Position numbers and translations under genes: made by a program. A stretch of DNA of 5,054 nucleotides from Chloroflexota bacterium. Its GTDB lineage: Bacteria; Chloroflexota; Dehalococcoidia; DSTF01; RBG-16-68-14. Location: assembly GCA_022573935.1 (NCBI GenBank), contig JACZTE010000100.1:1-5054 (forward strand), written 5' to 3'. Below are positions 1 to 5,054 of this stretch, in pieces. The notes beneath the pieces are model-generated. The model was not told where the DNA came from and ran no database searches. It saw nothing but the letters and a program-made list of their open reading frames with translations. Positions within the stretch are counted from its first letter, which is position 1; the number at the start of each line of letters is the position of its first letter.

Positions 1-1
1 C

Positions 2-2386
2 GTCGCCTGCGCGCTGCTCGTGCACCTCCCCGACGAGTCCGGCCTGCGGCTGGGGCGCGCCACGCTCCCGCTGGCGCCCGACGTGTGGGGCCGCGCACTG
101 CGGCTGCCCGCCATCGCCGCCGCCCTCACGCAAGGCCGGCCGCTCACCTACTCCCGTACCGGCGAAGCGTTCACCGAATCGCTCGTGGACGGACCGCAAC
201 GGCTGCTGCTGACGTCCCGCGTGCCCGGCACCGTCATCGCTTCGCCGTTGCGCGGCGCCGCCAACCTGGGCGCCGTACTATGCCTCGTCTCGCCAGAGCT
301 GCACGAACGCGACCGCACCGCGGCCTGGGCGCTGGCCCTGCTGCTGGGAGCCGCCCTTCGCGAAACAGCATCGAACGGTATCGCAGCCCAGACGAACGGC
401 CGCAGCGCGCAGCCTCGCGCCGAGGAGCTCTCGCTCTTCGATGAGCTGACGCGCCGCCTCAGCCACTCCCTCAGCGATGAGGAGATCGTGCGCACCACCC
501 TGGAGGTGCTGGCGCCCGCGCTGGGCTTCCAGCTAGCGGCGACCGTCGCCTGTCGGGGCGGAGAGGATGCGGTCACCGTCTACGCAGCGCGAGAAGTGCC
601 GGCAGAGCTCGCCAGCAGCACGGCCGCAGGCGCTCTGGAGGCCTTCCTGCGCCTCACCGGCGGAAAGCATCGCTCCTGCCGAAGGTTACCCTTCCAAACC
701 ACGACGCTTGCCATCGAATCGCCGCCCGACGCCCTGGCCGGCTTCGAGCGATCGTCCGGCAGCGTCCTGGACGCTCCGTTGGTGATCGAGGGCGAGGTGA
801 TGGGGCTGCTCCGCGCGCGCGCCGTCGATCCCAACGGCTTCGACTCGTCGAAGAAGCGCACGTTCTACACGGTGGCGAACCAGGTCTCCCTCGCGCTGGA
901 GCGGGTGATCGTGCAACGGCAGGCCGAGCGCGCCCAGCTGGCCTCCCTGGCCGAGAGCCTGAGCGACGGCATCGTGCTAGTAGACGCTGAGCTGCGCGTG
1001 ACATCACTCAACCAAGCCGCGCACGACCACCTCGCCTCGCTCGCCGGCGACCGGCTCGTAGTAGGCGCCACGCTCACCGACGCGACGCTGGCGAAGCTGG
1101 CTAAACAGGCGCTCACATCGGGGGAGCCGACGGCGCTGCAGGAGCTCCCCACCAGCGCCGTCTCCCCGGAGCGGCGCTACCTGGTGGCGATGGCCGCGCC
1201 GTTAGCCGGCTCGCGAGAAGGCTCGGCGGCCATGGTCATCCTGCGCGACGTTACCGAAGAACGGCTCATGCAAGAGCGGCTCCTCCAGTCGGAGAAGATG
1301 GTCTCGGTCGGCCAGCTCGTCTCCGGCGTCGCCCACGAGCTAAACAACCCCCTCACCGGCATCATGGGCTTCGCCCAGCTGCTGCTGGCGCGGGAGGAGC
1401 TGGACGACCGCACGCGGAGCGATGTGAAGACGATCTACACAGAGGCGGACCGAGCCGCTAAGATCGTGCAAAACCTCCTCTCGTTCGCCCGGCGCAAGCG
1501 TACCGAAAAGGAGTCTGCCAACCTCAACGTCCTGCTCGAACGGGTACTGGAGCTGCGAAGCTACGACCTGCGCGTGAAGAACATCGAGGTGGAGTTAGAT
1601 CTCGACCCGAATCTGCCGCAAACGATGGTGGACACAGACCAGATCCAGCAGGTCTTCTTCAACATCATCATCAACGCAGAGCAGGCGATGATGGCCGAAG
1701 AGGGCCAGGGCACGCTGAAGGTTCGCTCGTGGCGGCAGCAGGACGCGATCCGGCTCAGCCTGCAGGACGACGGGCCGGGCATCGATGACGAGACGCTCCA
1801 CCGCATCTTCGATCCGTTCTTCACCACCAAGCAGACGGGCGAGGGCACAGGCCTGGGACTCACCATCTCCTACGGCATCATCGACGGGCACGGCGGTCGT
1901 ATCTGGGCCGAGAGCCAGCCCGGCCGCGGAACCGCCTTCATCATCGAGCTACCGATCGTCCAGGGCAGCGAACGGCCACGCGCCGCGCCGGAAGAGGAGC
2001 TATCCACCGCAACAGGCGGCTCCATCCTGGTGGTGGACGACGAGGAGAGCATCCAGCGGCTGCTGGGCAGCATCCTCGAAATGGACGGCCACCAGGTAGA
2101 CACCGCTCGCAACGGGATCGAGGCGCTGGAGCGCATTGGGCAAGGCCACTACGACGTGCTCATCACCGACATCAAGATGCCCAACATGGACGGTCGCGCC
2201 CTCTACCAGCGGCTGCTAGAGCTGGACAACGATCTAGCCCAGCGCACCGTCTTCATCACCGGCGATACCGTGAGTCCCGACACGCGTGACTTCCTCGATC
2301 AGGTGCGCAACCCCTGTCTGGCCAAGCCCTTCCGCATCCGCCAGGTGCGCGAGACGATCTCGCAGATCCTCCCGAACGGCTCCTAG
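2..2386 (+). CDS. Hybrid sensor histidine kinase / response regulator (GAF-GAF-PAS-HisKA-HATPase-REC), 5'-partial
   Basis: Cytosolic signalling kinase: it should autophosphorylate on His and pass the phosphate to its own receiver. The frame is open to the left edge, and residues before the first GTG (base 20) read as GAF-domain sequence, so the true start is upstream and that GTG is probably internal. Numbering from base 20: GAF-like remnant about 1-115; second GAF about 137-300; helical linker; PAS about 304-412, ending in the typical D410-V-T; DHp/HisKA about 425-495 with H439 in a HELNNP box (E440, N443); HATPase_c with N box N548/N552, G1 DDGPG 583-587, F box FDPFFTTK 597-604 and G2 GTGLGL 609-614; a linker about 647-667 rich in Glu, Pro and Ala; then REC 668-788 with acidic pocket D673/D674, phospho-acceptor D717, T747 and K769. 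All catalytic residues are present, so it should be active. No membrane segment is visible and there is no DNA-binding output domain. The ligand cannot be told from sequence. Confidence 0.95.
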   Translation, partial: VACALLVHLPDESGLRLGRATLPLAPDVWGRALRLPAIAAALTQGRPLTYSRTGEAFTESLVDGPQRLLLTSRVPGTVIASPLRGAANLGAVLCLVSPELHERDRTAAWALALLLGAALRETASNGIAAQTNGRSAQPRAEELSLFDELTRRLSHSLSDEEIVRTTLEVLAPALGFQLAATVACRGGEDAVTVYAAREVPAELASSTAAGALEAFLRLTGGKHRSCRRLPFQTTTLAIESPPDALAGFERSSGSVLDAPLVIEGEVMGLLRARAVDPNGFDSSKKRTFYTVANQVSLALERVIVQRQAERAQLASLAESLSDGIVLVDAELRVTSLNQAAHDHLASLAGDRLVVGATLTDATLAKLAKQALTSGEPTALQELPTSAVSPERRYLVAMAAPLAGSREGSAAMVILRDVTEERLMQERLLQSEKMVSVGQLVSGVAHELNNPLTGIMGFAQLLLAREELDDRTRSDVKTIYTEADRAAKIVQNLLSFARRKRTEKESANLNVLLERVLELRSYDLRVKNIEVELDLDPNLPQTMVDTDQIQQVFFNIIINAEQAMMAEEGQGTLKVRSWRQQDAIRLSLQDDGPGIDDETLHRIFDPFFTTKQTGEGTGLGLTISYGIIDGHGGRIWAESQPGRGTAFIIELPIVQGSERPRAAPEEELSTATGGSILVVDDEESIQRLLGSILEMDGHQVDTARNGIEALERIGQGHYDVLITDIKMPNMDGRALYQRLLELDNDLAQRTVFITGDTVSPDTRDFLDQVRNPCLAKPFRIRQVRETISQILPNGS

Positions 2387-2401
2387 CTATCCCGGTGCGC
2401 C
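2387..2401 (+). other. Short kinase-sulfotransferase junction without a clear ribosome binding site
   Basis: Fifteen bases separate the kinase stop TAG (2384-2386) from the GTG start at 2402. No GGAG- or AGGAGG-like element occurs in the gap or in the last codons of the kinase. The two genes share a frame, so the sulfotransferase probably depends on translational coupling or re-initiation after the kinase terminates. There is no room for a promoter in the gap, which supports one transcript. Confidence 0.5.
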
Positions 2402-3103
2402 GTGACCAACGAACGGCCCTTCATCATCGTCACCGGCGCCGGCAGATCCGGTACCAGTGCCGTCGCGCGGGTGCTCCACGAGTCCGGCGTCCGGATGGGG
2501 AACGACTTCGACGCACCGTCCGACGTCAATCCGGAAGGCTTCTACGAAGAGACGTCCGTTTGGACTCTGAACCAGCGCCTGCTCACCGACCTCGGCATGG
2601 GAGACTATCGCCACCCGGAGTTTTGGCCGAGCCGCTCGACGGTGCTGGCGGCGGCGGCGCGCCACGAGACGGCGATGCGAGAGCTGGCGGCGAACGCGAC
2701 CGCCGGTTGGAAAGATCCGCGCTTCGCCATCACGCTGGAGGCCTGGCTCCCCCGCCTGCCAGCCCGGCCAAAGCTGATCGTCTGCCTGCGCAGCCCCGCC
2801 GCGCAGGCAGAGTCCGTCGTTCGCGGCTATGGCTTGGTCGATCGAGCGACGGTGAAGCGCCTCTGGGTGAAGCATTACCGCCGGCTGCTGGAGGTGATCC
2901 GTGATTACCGTCTGGAGGCTACCTGTGTGGAGTTCGATGCGCTCGTGGAATGCCCGCAGAAGGCGACAGCCGCGCTGTCGGAATTCGTCGGCCACCCACT
3001 GCGACCGGACTACGTGAACCCATCGCTCCAGCGATTTAGGCGTCCGGTCCCGACGAAATACGCGCGGCTGTATCAAGAGGTGCTCGCCCTGGCCGGCGGC
3101 TGA
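2402..3103 (+). CDS. Sulfotransferase family protein (PAPS-dependent, P-loop fold)
   Basis: Predicted to transfer a sulfuryl group from PAPS to an unknown acceptor, such as a carbohydrate, lipid or small molecule. The 233 residues start with a beta strand leading into the 5'-phosphosulfate loop GAGRSGTS (12-19). Next come the family-typical NPEGFYEE segment (43-50), WKDPR (103-107), and a strand PKLIVCLRSP ending in the 3'-phosphate-binding region. R130 and S138 there are eight residues apart, the spacing seen in cytosolic sulfotransferases. A late VEFDALVECP segment also fits the family. There is no signal peptide or membrane helix, so it is probably cytosolic. GTG at 2402 is the only usual start codon between the in-frame TAG at 2384 and the P-loop, which fixes the start although no good Shine-Dalgarno is seen. 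It lies 15 nt after the kinase gene and probably shares its transcript. The length is short but normal for compact bacterial members. The family is well supported; the substrate is unknown. Confidence 0.87.
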   Translation: MTNERPFIIVTGAGRSGTSAVARVLHESGVRMGNDFDAPSDVNPEGFYEETSVWTLNQRLLTDLGMGDYRHPEFWPSRSTVLAAAARHETAMRELAANATAGWKDPRFAITLEAWLPRLPARPKLIVCLRSPAAQAESVVRGYGLVDRATVKRLWVKHYRRLLEVIRDYRLEATCVEFDALVECPQKATAALSEFVGHPLRPDYVNPSLQRFRRPVPTKYARLYQEVLALAGG

Positions 3104-3119
3104 CTCGCGGCGCGCTCGC
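3104..3119. other. 16-nt gap between convergent stop codons, no canonical terminator
   Basis: This GC-only-like spacer lies between the TGA of the sulfotransferase and the TGA (minus strand) of the ligase-like gene. A weak stem can be drawn from CGCGC near 3110-3115 to GCGCG near 3125-3129 with a loop of about nine bases, but no T-tract follows on either strand. Intrinsic termination is therefore not supported; Rho-dependent termination or overlapping transcripts are possible. Confidence 0.4.
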
Positions 3120-5054
3120 TCAGGGCGCGATGCCTTCGTCCGTCCAGCGAGCCAGCGCATCTCTTGCCCGGAGGAGCGCGCGTGGCGTTGCCTGCTGCCA
3201 CTCGCCGGGGAGCAAGAGCACGTTCGGCGACGCCCGGTAGAAGCTGCGTCGATAGTAGAGGCTACCGAGCGAGTGGTACGGCTCCCCATCGGCGAGCTGC
3301 GAACGCAGCGCCCGCACGATCTCCGGCGGCACGGTATCGGGAGCGAAGGAGTCGCCCAGGAACGCCAGCGCCTCCGGCTGCCGGAGCTGGCCGGCTCGCA
3401 GCCACTGGCGTCGCGCCTCCTCCACCTCGCCCTGAGCCTCGTACCAGCGTCCCAGGGTCGTGCGGGCCGGGCCGTAGTCCGGCCGCCGGGCGAGCGCCTC
3501 GTCGAGGTGGACGAACGCCTCGTCGAGTTCGCCCTCATCGATAAGCGCAGCCGCCAGGGCCACGCGGGCGGCCGCGTCGTCCGGGTCCGCCTCGACCAGC
3601 AGGCGGCACGCGTTCAGCGCCTCCTCGCGGCTGCCGAATGCTGCGGACGCCACCTCCGCCAAGGCCAGCACGGCACACGTATCGAGCGAGGAGCGCCTCA
3701 CGATCTCGGCGAACTCCGTCCGGCGAAACGGGCTGCCTGACCAGAACGGCGAATCGGCTAGATTCGGATCCATGGAGATCGCCTGGGCATAGGCGTCGAC
3801 GGCCTCCTCGCCCCAGTTGCTCACCTCCAGCGCGGTACCGGCCGCCAGCGCGATGGCCGGGTCGCCGTTGGCGAAGCGCAGGGCAGCCAGCGCCTCGGTT
3901 CGCGTCTGCTCTCGCGCCAGGGCATCCGCCAGCAGCAGCGCCAAGTTCGCGTGGCCGATGGCGCTGCGCGGCTCCATCTCCACACCGCGCCCTAGCTGGG
4001 CCAACGCATCGTCCAACCGAGCCTGGTCGCCTGTCTCCAGGTAGGCCTGCCCCTGCACCACGCCCAACTGGAGACGGTAGAGCGCGAACTGCGGGTCCAG
4101 CTCGACCGCCCGCTGCGCACGCCCCACCGCCTGCGACCAGCGCCCAGCGTCGGCAGCGGCCAGGCCGTTGCTGTAGTAGTAGTGCCCGATGTCCAGCCGG
4201 CCCCAGGTGATGAGCAGCCCCGCCAGCATGACGGGCACGGCCACCCGTACCGCCGCCAGCGCCGCATCGCTTGGACGAAATCGCGAAGCCTGGCTGTCAG
4301 AGGGCGCAACCCCCTCGCGATGGCTGAGGACGGCCACCGCGCCGACCGCCGCCAGCATCATCAGCGGGCCCTGCGCGCCATTGGGCGCATCGAACAGGCT
4401 GAACGTCGCGAAAGCGGCAAGCGAACCGGTACAGGCGACGAGGCTGCGCCGCGTGTCGTCCGCCGCCTCCAGCAGCCCGCGAATGAGCAGCCAGACCAAC
4501 GCGACTACCAGCCCGGCCATCGCCAGCAGGCCCGGCACGCCCATCTCGACGGCCGCCTGCAGGAAACCGTTGCCGGTGTCGGCCGCCTCGACTGGATAGC
4601 TTCCGCTGTACTGCGGGTAAAGCAGTCGATAGGCGCCGGGGCCTGTTCCCAACAGCGCGTGATCGCCCAGCATCTCCGCTCCCGCCTGCAGACCGTCCGA
4701 CCGCGCCTCCCCAGAGGCGGGGAAGAGCCACAGCGGCCGCGCCTCCACAGACGACACCACGTACGTCACGCCCGCCGCCGCCACGGCCAGCGTCGCCAGC
4801 GCGAGCGCGCCGATCAGCCAGCGCCGCGGCGGCGGCCAGAGCCGTCGCAGCAAGGCGCGACCGTCGTCGGTGCAGACGGCCAGCAGCGTCGCCGTCGTTA
4901 GGACGCCGATGGCCGCTCCCAACCAGCTCGCCCGCGAAAGGGTGAGGAAGATCGCCACCAGGACGGCAGCGGCCCCCAGCGCGGCCAGGGCTCGCAGCGA
5001 CGCTCTGCCGGAGCGAAGCGCGGCGGCCAGCAAGAACGGCAGACCCATCGCCAG
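3120..5054 (-). CDS. O-antigen ligase/polymerase-like membrane protein (Wzy_C family) with C-terminal TPR domain, 5'-partial
   Basis: Likely transfers or polymerises lipid-linked glycan at the outer face of the cytoplasmic membrane. The frame is open to the right edge; codons beyond the ATG at 5046-5048 continue it, so several N-terminal helices are missing. Numbering from that Met: hydrophobic helices about 19-36, 42-59, 78-99, 172-190, 203-219, 228-242 and 265-282. The Wzy_C signature TLSRASWLG (36-44) carries the conserved R39. A large loop of about 70 residues (100-171) contains the family segment DHALLGTGPGAY (129-140) and GNGFLQAAVEMGVPG (159-173). This matches the WaaL-type H[NSQ]x9GxxG motif except that H is G159. 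After the last helix, residues 287-558 form about seven TPR-like units, with typical ends such as AVELDP and AISMDP, broken by an insert at 431-456. An aromatic-rich tail follows (590-617). TPR tails are known on some Wzy_C proteins, where they may bind partners. Ligase and Wzy polymerase cannot be told apart here. It converges on the sulfotransferase gene. Confidence 0.88.
   Translation of the reverse strand: MAMGLPFLLAAALRSGRASLRALAALGAAAVLVAIFLTLSRASWLGAAIGVLTTATLLAVCTDDGRALLRRLWPPPRRWLIGALALATLAVAAAGVTYVVSSVEARPLWLFPASGEARSDGLQAGAEMLGDHALLGTGPGAYRLLYPQYSGSYPVEAADTGNGFLQAAVEMGVPGLLAMAGLVVALVWLLIRGLLEAADDTRRSLVACTGSLAAFATFSLFDAPNGAQGPLMMLAAVGAVAVLSHREGVAPSDSQASRFRPSDAALAAVRVAVPVMLAGLLITWGRLDIGHYYYSNGLAAADAGRWSQAVGRAQRAVELDPQFALYRLQLGVVQGQAYLETGDQARLDDALAQLGRGVEMEPRSAIGHANLALLLADALAREQTRTEALAALRFANGDPAIALAAGTALEVSNWGEEAVDAYAQAISMDPNLADSPFWSGSPFRRTEFAEIVRRSSLDTCAVLALAEVASAAFGSREEALNACRLLVEADPDDAAARVALAAALIDEGELDEAFVHLDEALARRPDYGPARTTLGRWYEAQGEVEEARRQWLRAGQLRQPEALAFLGDSFAPDTVPPEIVRALRSQLADGEPYHSLGSLYYRRSFYRASPNVLLLPGEWQQATPRALLRARDALARWTDEGIAP

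Noticed and set aside
20..22. GTG at 20 as the true start of the kinase
   Set aside because: The frame is open upstream to the window edge, and the residues before it (VACALL) look like the first strand of the GAF domain, so the gene most likely begins outside the window.
2395..2904. A GTG-started frame overlapping the sulfotransferase in another frame
   Set aside because: The translation is Arg-rich low complexity, while the frame from 2402 carries the full set of PAPS-binding motifs.
3110..3129. GC hairpin as a terminator
   Set aside because: The stem is only about five base pairs, with no T-tract. In DNA this GC-rich such stems arise by chance.
2387..3538. A 383-codon open frame on the minus strand across the sulfotransferase and the end of the ligase-like gene
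   Set aside because: The product is Arg/Ser-rich with no recognisable domain, and it overlaps two well-supported genes. Long antisense frames are expected in GC-rich coding DNA.
4172..4183. Short GTA trinucleotide run as a possible repeat
   Set aside because: It encodes three consecutive Tyr residues in the ligase-like protein (HYYYS) and is too short to count as a microsatellite.
4182..4901. A 239-codon plus-strand open frame opposite the ligase-like gene
   Set aside because: The composition is dominated by Arg, Gln and Ala, with no domain, and it lies wholly antisense to a membrane protein with clear family motifs.
5046..5048. ATG at the right edge as the true start of the ligase-like protein
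   Set aside because: The frame stays open to the edge, and Wzy_C proteins have several membrane helices before the SRASWLG signature that are missing here.

Overview
The window is GC-rich, densely coding bacterial DNA with three genes and almost no spacer. It holds no RNA gene, mobile element, CRISPR array, origin or clear terminator. High GC, the short gaps and a GTG start fit several phyla. The hybrid kinase layout and the polymerase/ligase fused to a TPR tail would suit Chloroflexota (Thermomicrobia-like) or similar environmental bacteria, but that placement is a guess, because no marker gene is present.

Layout: (1) Bases 2-2386 (+) hold most of a soluble hybrid sensor histidine kinase (GAF-GAF-PAS-HisKA-HATPase_c-REC); its 5' end lies outside the window. 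(2) Bases 2402-3103 (+) hold a complete 233-residue PAPS-type sulfotransferase, 15 nt downstream in the same reading frame. (3) Bases 3120-5054 (-) converge on it and hold the C-terminal part of a membrane O-antigen ligase/polymerase-like protein (Wzy_C family) with a long TPR tail; its N-terminal membrane helices lie beyond the right edge.

How they may work together: the kinase and sulfotransferase are tightly spaced and probably co-transcribed. The ligase/polymerase converges on them with a 16-nt gap. A sulfotransferase beside a glycan polymerase/ligase suggests a surface-polysaccharide locus in which glycan is assembled and perhaps sulfated, but this rests on proximity alone. The most notable molecular detail is that the ligase-like protein matches the WaaL-type periplasmic motif H[NSQ]x9GxxG except at the key histidine, which is glycine. 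No clearly new multi-gene system is visible.
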